A stretch of 64,000 bases of DNA from NCBI GenBank assembly GCA_023053575.1, contig JAKZAP010000005.1, forward strand, positions 1,674,001 to 1,738,000, written 5' to 3'. Origin of the DNA: Branchinecta lynchi. Lineage: Eukaryota > Arthropoda > Branchiopoda > Anostraca > Branchinectidae. A program made the translations under genes and the position numbers. Position 1 is the stretch's first letter; each line of letters opens with the position of its first letter. The notes under the pieces are model-generated. The model did not search any database. It was not told where the DNA came from and saw only the letters and a list, made by a program, of their open reading frames with translations. Shown in pieces: positions 57,901 to 64,000 of the stretch.

Positions 57901-60900
57901 CAGCCTGCAGGAGTGGGTTTCGAGTCCGATCAAGGCGCGTTACAAAATTAACCAGCGCTTTCCGCCTCATAATATTAAACGACTCTATCTCATTTTCTAA
58001 AAACATCTGGCTATCAGAGTAACGTCGATTATACGAAAACAACTGTCGGAACGCGCTATTGAAACAGACTTTCAGCTTACTCAATGTCGATTCCAGGTAA
58101 TTATCAAACAGTGGAAGACAGTACAACTGCGTGCAATATGTTTTTGCAATATATCTTCAATTATTTGGATTGTGTTAGGTGACTTTTTTTTTTTTTTTTA
58201 CTATTTGCTGCAGCATGACATTCAAAATATCTACGGCCTACTATGACGCGGAAAATTTGAATCCCAACACAAACGCGGCTTAACCGGGTAACTAGACCAC
58301 AATACCCACAAGTGTACCAAGTTTGAACTTGATACGTGCACCGGTTCGCGAGTTATAAGCTCCACAAAAAACGGTGGAACACCGGAAACCGAAAACCGAT
58401 AGCGCTAGCAATAGTGGATCCAAGAAGCCCTCCACTAAAAATGAGAAGCAAATCTGAATAAAATGTAGAAGCCCGGTACTCTTTATCAGTGCCTCGTAAA
58501 CAGTCGACGTCGCTATGGGCCTCATGAAAATGCTTAAGACGAATTAGCCGTCGCCGGGATCACTGCTCCTACACAGTCAGAAGCTTCATAGCAGATTACA
58601 CAAGGATGCGCAGTTTCAACAGACAGCACTTGGTATGTAATCCGTTGTGATTCTGAAAACATTATGGATTTAAACCATCTGCTGAAAGCATCTGCTGACT
58701 TCTCCGATATCACGAGGACAAACAAAATAGTCCGACGGTTTTTGCGGGTCTTCCTGGCAATGCTTATTGTGCATAACATTGACCGTCAAAGCTGACTGCG
58801 AATCACATTGACAATGCAAAACGGATACGTCAGCTACATTTTATTAAAGCTACAATTTTGACCCTTCTTTGCAACGTCCTCTTCAGGCTCAATCCGCTCT
58901 TGCTGGAAAACAGCTCGTGGAAAAAGAATTAAAAGGTTCTTCCTTAAATATGTGCTTTTGTGAACTTCTTCCCTGAAAACTGCTTGCATGGAGTTAAAGC
59001 TGGTGCTATGATTTCATTTTGGACACGGCTGCTGTTTTTGCTGTTTGATTAGGTCGTAGAAAGGGTAGGTTTTCTTCTGCACTTTGGTTTTGGAATACAA
59101 GTTATTTTCCAGTTTGAGCGGCTTGAGCCTGAAGAGGACCCTTGCGAAGAAGGGCTGAAATATAGCTCTAATAAATGTAGCTGACGTATCCGTTTTGCAT
59201 TGTCAAATATAATGCATAATATTTTCAAAATCACAACAGACTACATCCCAAGTGTTGTCTGTCGAAACTGCGCATCCTTGTGTTACCTGTTCTGAAACTT
59301 CTGACGGTGTATAGTCCGCTTCTATTCGACTGCCTTAGTGGTCTACCAACCATGTTCACTAGCCCCTCTGTGGCTTACTGTTACAGCAGTAGCCTAGTAA
59401 GACAAAGGTCGCGGGTTTAAATCCAGCCTGAGGAGCACTTAAGTCTTTTAGTTCACTACCACAACACTAAGGGCATGTTCCACCCTTCTAACAATAGTAA
59501 CTATTAGTTACTATTTTCATTCCCGACTCGTGAAAAGTTACTACGCTGACCGTTCCAGGTTTCTCTAAAAGTAACTATTTGCCTACCACGTTTGGGAGCG
59601 TAGTTAACGTGGTAACTACGGATCTCTGACACGTGATTGGCCGGATTACCACGCTGAGCTGCCGTGGAGTAAAATAAATATTCTTTGAGCCCAAGCTGAC
59701 TTTGAAACATTTATTCAAACAATGTTTACACGGATACGTCAGCTCTGATTTTTCATCAGCGATATTTCGGCCCTTCTTGGCAAGGGTCCTCGTCAGGCTG
59801 TCAATCTTCTTGTTCAACTTCGGGGAAGGAAACAAACCTGTAACAAATAACTGAAGCTTCTACCGACTATAAATATCTTATTAATGTGCCGTGGAGTGAT
59901 ATTTTACCGAAATTTTAAAAACGCGTTCCAGCCTTGACGCCAAGAAGCCAAAATTCGTGAATTCATGCGTAGTAACTACGGTAAGTAGACACTCTGAATA
60001 TCTCAATAGATACATAAAAAAAAAGAATGCCGCTGCAGTTAATGTTATTTACCTTTTGAGTTGAACGCAGAGCACATGAGGTGGCCTCTCTAAAAAACAC
60101 TGCTTCGTCGCTGGTACTTTTTGTTTGCAACGATCGCACCTATAACAAAAAAAACAATAACTAGAAGAACAAATGCCTTCCCTGTGGCTAAACCAGGGTT
60201 GCCAAGAGCTCGACTCACAAAATTGTCCAATTGCTGATAATAAGGTGCTTTTTGAAACCTCGATATTTGTTGTGTGTATTCCTCTGCACAACGGGCAAAG
60301 TTGGTAATAACTGAATTTGTGACAACAGTTTTAAAACATTTCTTAACTGTTACATTACACTTTTGTAACAAAACTGAATCGGAAATGAGGTTTATTTAAG
60401 GCTTTAAACTGTTTTTGTGTACAAAATCACAGTAAAGTACATGTTTCGGTAGTGTTTCGGGGGGCGGCAATCGGTCACATTAGTAAAGTAAATGAAAAAG
60501 GGCTTTTTTGACCTGACAAGTGTTAGACGTCACTTTCAGAGAAAAAGTGTCACGGTGTCACCCAGAGATAAAAAGTGTCAAAAAACACCAAAACTGTCCC
60601 ACTAGGCAACACTGGGCTAAACCGGTATCCACTGAAATTATTATTTTAGCACTAAGGCAAGGGCCCATTATAAGTTTTCTCTTTTTTCGTCACACCCTCT
60701 TAATCAATCCTTTATTAGAACGAGTCTTTGATTATCCGTCGGACCATGGACAGGCATGGTTACGACTGTGTTAAACGCCCACTCTTGCTCAATCTGCTTT
60801 TTATATTCATTCCTTTTATTTTGCAGATACCATGGTATCTGATACCACGGTCAAAAGGCGTTTGTACAGTTGGTATCGTGGTATCTGAAAAGTCATCTCA

Positions 60901-62180
60901 CTTTCATCAAGTTTGGCAAATTGGTGGGAAAGAAGTTTGGAAGTGATGTAGCTGGATATCAGTCTTTCTTTTGGGATGACTTCGATAAGTGCAATTTCGA
61001 CAAGTCGTTTCTGCAAAGCAGCCGTGTATCAGATACCACGGTAACTGCAAAAACGACTAATTGCAGATCCAGTTACCGTGGTATCAAATAGCATGGTATC
61101 TGCAAAAAGGCAACTATTGTCCCTAGCTCCCTTATGGAATTGTAAGGTTCTGAAATCTCCACCTTTCGCCATAGTTCGTTATAGGAAGACATGGTAGGCC
61201 ATCAGGACAATCTTCTGTATTGACTTCTTTTTTTGGCTTGGCCCACTTTTTAACCACAGCGTTTAAGTTTTCAAATATCTTGCGCCCAGCAGCCGCGTCG
61301 GAGAGCGGGAAGGCTGGATTGAGTCGACAAGGGTTACAAGAAAATCGCTTGTTTCACGTGGAAAGTACCGGTATTTTCGAAAAAGTATATGTCTAAGCAT
61401 TGCATCGTGAAAAGATCATTCTAGTAAGATTTTTGCTTTAAGCTTCGTGCCCACAGAACGAAGATTCGCAATCGCACAGGAGAATACGGCTTCGCAAGCG
61501 GACATTTTTTTTTTCGCGGCGCGCCGCAGACAACGTCACACAAAATTTATAAACTCTCGCTACTTACTTGTAAACGTTCGACCCATCTAGCGTCTCTTTC
61601 CGAAAGAAGAGCGCAAATGCTTCGTCCAATGAGGAAACGCGTGCAATATCGAGGGAGAGGTCTTGGAAATGCTGGTGGGTGACTGAGACATAGTGACACT
61701 TCAGGCATTTCACTAAACAAAAATGTCGAGATTAGAACTGTCAATACAATGATCACCCTGGGAAAATTCCGTCATAATTCGTAACCTATCACAGCTTATC
61801 CCCAGGCCCCACCGTCACAGGTGAGGTCACACACATAGTCACTCTTAAAGCACACAGAAAATCATGTTGTACCGTTTGGCTGATTTTATACTTGGCCTTT
61901 AGCTCATCTTCACATGAAAGCCGATACCTTATTTCTTTGTTATGTAGATATTGCACGTCCAAGGAGGAAGACGAAGAAGGTATTTTACGAATTTAAAATA
62001 AATCCGTTTAATTTTTAGTCGGTCCGTATCATTTAATGTTTCAGAAAAGGAGCTGTATATACAGAAAATGGGGAAGCACAACACTGTGCGTCTGTGCGTC
62101 AGTATGACTCACCTTCTTGTCTCAGATACCCCCCGAAGATCTGGTTGATGGGGGATGTCTCCTTGCTCCGTGCGTCCAGC
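48604..62180 (-). CDS. USP36/USP42-type ubiquitin-specific protease (C-terminal part, 8 exons)
   Basis: A deubiquitinase of the USP (C19) family, closest in layout to vertebrate USP36/USP42 and fly scrawny. USP36 is nucleolar and acts on ubiquitinated nuclear proteins. Exons in gene order: 62180-62113, 61712-61568, 60139-60053, 55967-55751, 53849-53711, 52725-51697, 50205-50090, 48918-48604; all phases agree, giving 704 residues to the stop. In order: INQIFGGYL block, two CxxC pairs (KCLKC, KCDRC) forming the zinc site, LKRF, the His box NCGHYTA with FDD, the closing AYILLFER, a ~400-residue charged linker with LVPYESDSDEDR, and the C-terminal block EDLYNEELDMGK. The Cys box (GNTCFLN type) is not in the window, so the N-terminal part lies beyond 64000. 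Confidence 0.94.
48919..50089 (-). other. USP intron with LINE debris
   Basis: Holds a LINE fragment (49590-49975, + strand). A C-rich run near 48987 (ccccccccc) precedes it. Otherwise nothing was recognised. Confidence 0.4.
49590..49975 (+). mobile_element. Decayed LINE 3' fragment
   Basis: The + strand frame has DGMVKRGNPGHQMLKLTSKN, which matches the [20 protein letters not shown] segment of the LINE at 9335-10210, then after a deletion ...GRNYARSLVSAFEPVSLLG and a stop. The 3' end has AATAAAAGAACTTGAACTTG. It is in antisense orientation within a USP intron. Confidence 0.7.
50090..50205 (-). CDS. USP exon, conserved C-terminal block
   Basis: Two bases complete Val, then SSWSGTKSKVDIEGETLRNE, SRKRTAEDLYNEELDMGK. 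It matches the WDG...D-YN-E-D-GK block near the C-terminus of USP36/USP42. Acceptor ttttcttgcag and donor GTAAGC on the - strand. Confidence 0.92.
50257..51027 (-). repeat. Family A repeat, copy 5 (reverse orientation)
   Basis: Read on the - strand: ttttttgatcccagaacgta at the left, 'gtggagggatac', a GTCCGTCCGTC run, about three internal units (ggaatccggacaaaaccgc type), and right end 'aagcctttggtcttgtt'. Located in a USP intron. Confidence 0.8.
51028..51696 (-). other. USP intron with a C20 run
   Basis: A run of 20 C on the + strand (51619-51638), thus G20 in the transcript, lies about 60 bases downstream of the splice donor of the large exon. AT-rich 'atatatattttaatataaatatata' around 51285-51310. 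No exon seen. Confidence 0.5.
51697..52725 (-). CDS. USP large exon, charged linker
   Basis: A 1029-nt exon. It reads GKPTPKLVMLPRAVPVVKPT..., LVPYESDSDEDRKDSGKMDK, ...KWKVTPATSETSSVAG, DWLILEADGNTRWENVKRKL, a Ser/Lys-rich coiled part (VPKKVKKEKLKTCEEVEE) and ends VSQLKDMSHLGFGNQ. LVPY-SDSDE and the basic, disordered character fit the linker of USP36/USP42. Acceptor cttgtttcag, donor GTAAGA. The + strand frame of 311 codons over the same bases is a shadow. Confidence 0.92.
52726..53710 (-). other. USP intron with a family C copy
   Basis: Contains the foldback element at 53368-53572 and a dispersed fragment 53235-53300 (gatttcgcatgcgaaatgcgc) also present near 195 and 21540. No exon recognised. 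Confidence 0.45.
53368..53572. mobile_element. Foldback element family C, copy 4
   Basis: Ends tatttgacaatgcaaaacgg and ccgttttgcaccgtcaaaga are inverted. The left arm is interrupted by unrelated sequence 'accatgtatgacggttcacc'. It carries 'gagccttgacaagaagggctg'. Confidence 0.7.
53711..53849 (-). CDS. USP exon, end of catalytic domain
   Basis: Reads VRSVSINATQTSSAYILLFE, RSQPPAEISASYQLTS, KLATPS. V--V----AYIL-FER is the last beta strand of the USP fold. It follows directly on FDDCS from the previous exon. Whole codon start after cttttcag, one base left before GTAAGT. Confidence 0.93.
54031..54486. mobile_element. MITE-2 copy 4 (best preserved)
   Basis: 456 bp from tttaaagtttaactgaaaag to cttttt-cagttaaactttaaa, an inverted pair of about 20 bp. 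It contains 'tctactaagacgcgaaaaat', 'acaaacgcggcttttcagtgg', 'cataca-acacaggtacatgcgc' and 'gaatagcggagcaac'. No coding potential. Lies in a USP intron. Confidence 0.85.
54690..55318 (+). mobile_element. LINE 3' end with zinc-knuckle region
   Basis: A + strand frame (54704-55285) reads KIIYNFIWEGKEPPKLRITD, then the Cys/His motif GKCKNCNEIEEVNHFLVKCE and a Lys/Glu-rich end to a stop. C-NC-----NHFL-KC is the zinc-binding region at the C-terminus of some LINE ORF2 proteins. It is followed by an A-rich tail (aataaaaaagaaaaaaaaag). The frame is intact over 190 codons, so the insertion is fairly young, but it is 5'-truncated. Antisense to the USP gene in its intron. Confidence 0.85.
55319..55750 (-). 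other. USP intron, nothing else recognised
   Basis: Only a short family C end (tcatatttgacggtgcaaaac near 55345) was recognised. Confidence 0.35.
55751..55967 (-). CDS. USP exon with the catalytic His box
   Basis: One base completes Arg of LKR, then FSGFGGKLNKPVQYSQNVNL, YKFTSLVNHLGSSQNCGHYT, AVAMASNGNCYMFDDCS. GHY holds the catalytic His, and the FDD that follows matches the aspartate position of the USP triad. Fly scrawny-type and related USPs share VNHLG-S-NCGHYTA. It ends on a whole codon before GTAAGT; acceptor tttttag. Confidence 0.95.
56341..56414 (-). tRNA. tRNA-Asn (anticodon GTT)
   Basis: The - strand folds as a full 74-nt cloverleaf: acceptor GCCTCTG pairing with CAGGGGC plus discriminator G, D arm with GGCGCAATTGGCTAGCGC, anticodon loop CTGTTAA, and T loop GGTTCGAGCCC. 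It matches animal tRNA-Asn closely. TTTT follows within 15 bases 3' (ccttttgcttttg), a Pol III stop. It lies in a USP intron on the same strand. CCA is not encoded, as expected. Confidence 0.95.
56415..57677 (-). other. USP intron, mostly unrecognised
   Basis: A set of inverted 'actttccgggaaagc', 'ggaaagttcggcaactttcc' and 'gaatcactttccactttcc' words around 56890-57380 suggests an old inverted-repeat element, with 'gggttttcgcgagatctcgga' on the left and 'ctcgcgaaaaccctcc' on the right. No exon recognised. Confidence 0.4.
56910..57385. mobile_element. Possible MITE with GAGGGTTTTCGCGAG ends
   Basis: Left 'agaagggttttcgcgagatc' and right 'cagctcgcgaaaaccctcct' are inverted. Both arms contain forms of 'ggaatcactttcc'. 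Single copy in the window, so the limits are uncertain. Confidence 0.6.
57678..58285. mobile_element. MITE-2 copy 5, split by a LINE
   Basis: Left part ttagttaaactgaaagccaac to aactgaatacactt (57678-57730); the family sequence resumes at about 58145 (atttggattgtgttaggtga) and runs to acaaacgcggctt (58280), where it stops. The LINE fragment at 57731-58140 lies between, and the right half of the element is missing. Confidence 0.75.
57731..58140 (-). mobile_element. LINE 3' fragment inserted in MITE-2
   Basis: The - strand frame 58126-57815 reads LPLFDNYLESTLSKLKVCFN, SAFRQLFSYNRRYSDSQMFL, NEIESFNIMRRKALVNFVTR. This is the C-terminal region of a LINE reverse transcriptase of a different family from those at 9335 and 10780. 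The 3' end is a TTGA-type microsatellite (tcaatcaatcaat on the + strand). Confidence 0.85.
58286..58807 (-). other. USP intron, nothing recognised
   Basis: No repeat family or exon recognised. A phrase at 58600-58640 (ggatgcgcagtttcaacagac, then gcacttggtatgtaatccgttgtg) resembles 34360-34430, so a low-copy repeat is shared with the per intron after 34249. Confidence 0.4.
58808..59206. mobile_element. Foldback element family C, copy 5 (with body)
   Basis: Long inverted arms of about 100 bp: left ttgacaatgcaaaacggata-cgtcagctac...cctcttcaggctcaa, right ttgagcctgaagagg...gtagctgacgtatccgttt-tgcattgtcaa. Between them is the body 'ggagttaaagctggtgctatgatttcatt' and 'cacggctgctgtttttgctg'. It is the fullest copy and shows that the short tandem copies near 14.6-15.0 kb are internally deleted forms. 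Confidence 0.8.
59362..59436 (+). pseudogene. tRNA-like sequence
   Basis: Begins gcccctctgtggcttactg and ends ttaaatccagcctgaggagc. The 5' GCCCCTC can pair with GAGGAGC with one mismatch. A TGGCTTACTG A-box-like and a GGGTTTAAATCC B-box-like motif are present. The anticodon arm does not form a clear 5-bp stem. A decayed tRNA or the start of a SINE. Confidence 0.4.
59471..59995. mobile_element. MITE-3 copy 4, split by another insertion
   Basis: Left end gggcatgttccacccttcta, interior as in the other copies (gctgaccgttccaggtttct, cacgtttgggagcgtag), right part cgttccagccttgacgccaa to gtaactacggtaagtagaca. A 216-bp sequence interrupts it at 59671-59886. Confidence 0.8.
59671..59886. mobile_element. 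216-bp insertion with 11-bp target duplication
   Basis: TGCCGTGGAGT occurs at both borders (59660-59670 and 59887-59897) and only once in uninterrupted relatives of this element. The insert has 'ttctttgagcccaagctgact', 'gcgatatttcggcccttctt-ggcaagggtcctcgtcaggc' and 'aactgaagcttctaccgact-ataaatatc'. It is thus related to family C and to the sequence at 63268-63320. Confidence 0.8.
60053..60139 (-). CDS. USP exon with second CxxC and LKR
   Basis: One base completes Lys, then CDRCKQKVPATKQCFLERPP, HVLCVQLKR. CDRC is the second half of the USP zinc site; 'P--L---LKRF' is the strand leading to the core. Acceptor ttgttatag, donor GTAAAT, leaving AG. 87 nt. Confidence 0.95.
60140..60821 (-). other. 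USP intron, nothing recognised
   Basis: Contains two words related by 'aaaaagtgtcacggtgtcac' and 'aaaaagtgtcaaaaaacacc' (60541-60590). The - strand open frames are short and unrecognised. Confidence 0.35.
60822..61116. mobile_element. MITE-1 copy 6
   Basis: Left end ttgcagataccatggtatct-gataccacgg, core tcatctcactttcatcaagt-ttggcaaattgg, right end ccgtggtatcaaatagcatg-gtatctgcaaaaaggcaacta. The left outer TAGTTGC is missing. It is one of the shorter copies. Confidence 0.82.
61568..61712 (-). CDS. USP exon with first CxxC
   Basis: Two bases complete Val, then KCLKCHYVSVTHQHFQDLSL, DIARVSSLDEAFALFFRKET, LDGSNVYK. It matches V-CL-C---S-T---F-DL-LDI-----L--AL--F---E-LDG-N-YKC of USP36/USP42. 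Acceptor tgtttag, donor GTAAGT. Confidence 0.96.
61713..62112 (-). other. USP intron, nothing recognised
   Basis: No repeat or exon recognised. Confidence 0.35.
62113..62180 (-). CDS. USP exon INQIFGGYL (most 5' exon in the window)
   Basis: One base completes a codon, then LDARSKETSPINQIFGGYLR, QE and one base before GTGAGT. INQIFGGYLRSQV is a hallmark of USP36/USP42. The acceptor is ttttctag. Preceding exons, including the catalytic Cys box, were not found up to 64000. Confidence 0.95.
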
Positions 62181-63165
62181 CTAGAAAATTAAATTGTTAG
62201 TAAAAATACCGAGGGGTTGCTCTCTCTCCGCCACCAGTGTACACCTCGGCACGACACCGGCACGGCGGCACGCACCACTTGGTGTACATCGTTTTTAGAG
62301 TGAGCAACCCCTCGACAAAATACTCTATCCCAGTGATAGACGCTTATGCTTTCAAAGACTCCGCGTCAGTCCGGCCACAAACGCAGAACTGAGTATGGAT
62401 TAATGGGTTTTGACCTTCCACTCTTCTTCTTTTCTCGTTAGGGGGGGGGGGGGGGGGTCGTAAGATGACTAGTTTTGAAAAAGGATAAAATAATGCGTTC
62501 ATTGTGGTTCTACACAAGAAAGTGACGACATTATTGAGTTCCATTCGCAAAAATCGTTACTGGATAAACTTCTTTGCAGTCAACGGTAACTAGTCACTTT
62601 AAACTGAAAAATTCTCAACAACTCTGTTTTAGCCTCTGTTCAGGCTCTCTCATCGATCATAAAACATTTGCACAACCAGCTTTTCTGGCCAATGAAGTTC
62701 CTAAAAAAGCACGGTAAGCACAAATCCCTATAGCCACGTTAGGGGACAGGATTACGAATTTAATGGATCGAACGCTTAAAAAAAAGTGGATTTATATTAT
62801 AGGTAAGATGGGTCCTGCAAGTGTAACATTTCTCCCGCCATGCTCGCAAAATTCACACGGGGAATCCAGACTGTACGCAAGAATCCTGTTCAAGATTTTT
62901 CCTTTGCGACAACGGTAACTCCCATCCACTACATTGTCAAGTTCCAAATCGTTGTTGACCTGATTATCAACCCGATTTTACACTTTTAAAGTCTTTTGCC
63001 ATAGGATTCGTAGAACTGTGGGTGCCCCAGTAGAACTCTAGTGCCACATGCATACAAAATTTCTTAGTGGGAAGTCTAAATTACGCACCACTTTCGGTAA
63101 TAGTAATAAATATATACATATATTTTTAACAGTGACGGTTTCATCTTTTTTTGTGCTCTGTTCAG

Positions 63166-63268
63166 AATATGAAGTTATTGGAGCCAGCGCTGGTGCACGA
63201 CTGATTGAGTTTCAGTAGTGTGTCACTTTTTCAAGTCTTGGCGCTACTCCCTAGTGTTATTTTGCTCT
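63166..63268. mobile_element. MITE-5, one end only
   Basis: Matches the right side of MITE-5 (gccagcgctggtgcacgactg, then aagtcttggcgctactccct and agtgttattttgctct). The other terminal repeat is absent. Confidence 0.7.
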
Positions 63269-63780
63269 GAAGGAAACAAACTTGTAATCAATAACTGAAG
63301 CTTTTATCGACTATAAATATCGTACTAGGGCAAATTACTTTCAAATACCACTGTAAGGAAAAAACTAGTCCTGAGATTTAGTTTTTGACTCGGCCGCTGT
63401 TTTTGCTGCACGATTGGGGCGATGACAGGAAAGGTTTTTTTCTGTATTTTGATCAACTTCGGTTTTGGTATTATTAAGGGACTGAAAACTTAAACTCTAT
63501 TTCATTAACAACCTCGTTCCACGTTTCTATTATCGAGTACTCGCCTGTATCTATTACTTTTAATAATAAAACACGGAAAAGCTAGTGCTGAGATTTAATT
63601 TTTGACACGCCTGCTGTTTTTGCTGACGATTGGGGCGACGACAGGAAACATTTTTTTCTGCGTTTTGATCGACTTCGATTTTGTTGAATAAGGGACCGAG
63701 GTTTAAACTTTCTTCTCTTTATAACCCCGTTCCACGTTTCCGGTAGGGAGTACTCGCCTGTATCTCGGTTAATGCCTGAC
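63268..63780. repeat. Diverged tandem family C body
   Basis: Two units of ~235 bp share 'aaaactagtcctgagatttagtttttgac', 'ctgctgtttttgctg-acgattggggcgacgacaggaaa' and 'acctcgttccacgtttc...gagtactcgcctgtatct'. A - strand open frame of 99 codons covers part of the second unit and has no recognised similarity. Confidence 0.6.
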
Positions 63781-64000
63781 AGAAAAATTGTCGAAAAGCT
63801 TGAAAAAATATAACATCCAAGTCTTTCACAGAACCAAAAATACTTTGTCTTAATTAAACTCCGGAAAGTATAAAGTCCCAAATCAGTACCAAAGAGGCAT
63901 TTACTCAGTACCCTGTGAAAGCGTTACGTAGGAAGGAAAGAGATAACTTTCGGAAAACAACTTGCACAGCATGAGCAAGAAACTGACCGCGCCCTCTCCA

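Larger units (their letters stand above)
62181..64000 (-). other. USP intron continuing past the window
   Basis: No exon recognised. A G17 run is at 62441-62457. A short inverted pair around 62209-62320 ('ccgaggggttgctctctctccg' and 'gagtgagcaacccctcgac') suggests a small ~110-bp inverted-repeat element. Family C body sequence occurs twice in diverged tandem (63330-63470 and 63560-63690). Confidence 0.45.

Noticed and set aside
9071..61360. CACGTG E-boxes (285, 9071, 13051, 45750, 46353, 59630, 61355) as clock-control sites
   Set aside because: Seven in 64 kb is below chance expectation and several lie in repeats; none is near a defined per start.
63582..63881. 99-codon - strand frame as a missing USP N-terminal exon
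   Set aside because: It overlaps a repeat that also occurs at 63330 and 58985 and contains no USP Cys-box motif.

Overview
This is eukaryotic DNA: one half is a long, intron-rich gene read on the + strand, the other half is the 3' part of a second intron-rich gene read on the - strand, and both are packed with dispersed and inverted repeats. The + strand gene is a clear PERIOD (per) circadian-clock gene. PERIOD is a bilaterian protein, and the conserved blocks here resemble the insect/protostome type. Together with many small inverted-repeat elements and 3' ends of LINE retrotransposons this suggests an invertebrate bilaterian. I cannot fix the phylum from the sequence.

Layout. Bases 1-4900 hold repeats and unresolved upstream DNA that may contain the per promoter and first exon. 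From about 5106 to 45425 I can chain 20 per exons with consistent GT/AG borders and matching codon phases: an N-terminal exon, PAS-A (7679-8681), PAS-B plus its C-terminal extension (12463-13555), then 15 exons with the conserved PERIOD C-terminal blocks, ending in TAA at 45423-45425. Several of these exons are short and were found by matching protein blocks and phase, for example 19949-20061. The chained coding sequence is about 3.1 kb, roughly 1,030 residues, spread over 40 kb.

From 48604 to 62180 on the - strand lie eight exons of a USP36/USP42-type (Drosophila scrawny-like) ubiquitin-specific protease: the second half of the catalytic domain including zinc-binding CxxC pairs and the His box, a long charged linker, and a conserved C-terminal block. 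The catalytic-Cys part lies beyond 64000. The two genes are tail to tail, with 3.2 kb between their stop codons. A good tRNA-Asn(GTT) gene lies in a USP intron on the same strand.

The rest is mostly mobile-element debris: at least nine families of short inverted-repeat elements (several nested, some with visible target duplications), a foldback family, a long repeat family with internal ~140-bp units ending in GGTCTTGTT, eight LINE fragments, a perfect 231-bp tandem duplication between the genes, and nine very long G or C runs. Repeat families are given plain labels here (family A, MITE-1 and so on); these are my own names, not database names.
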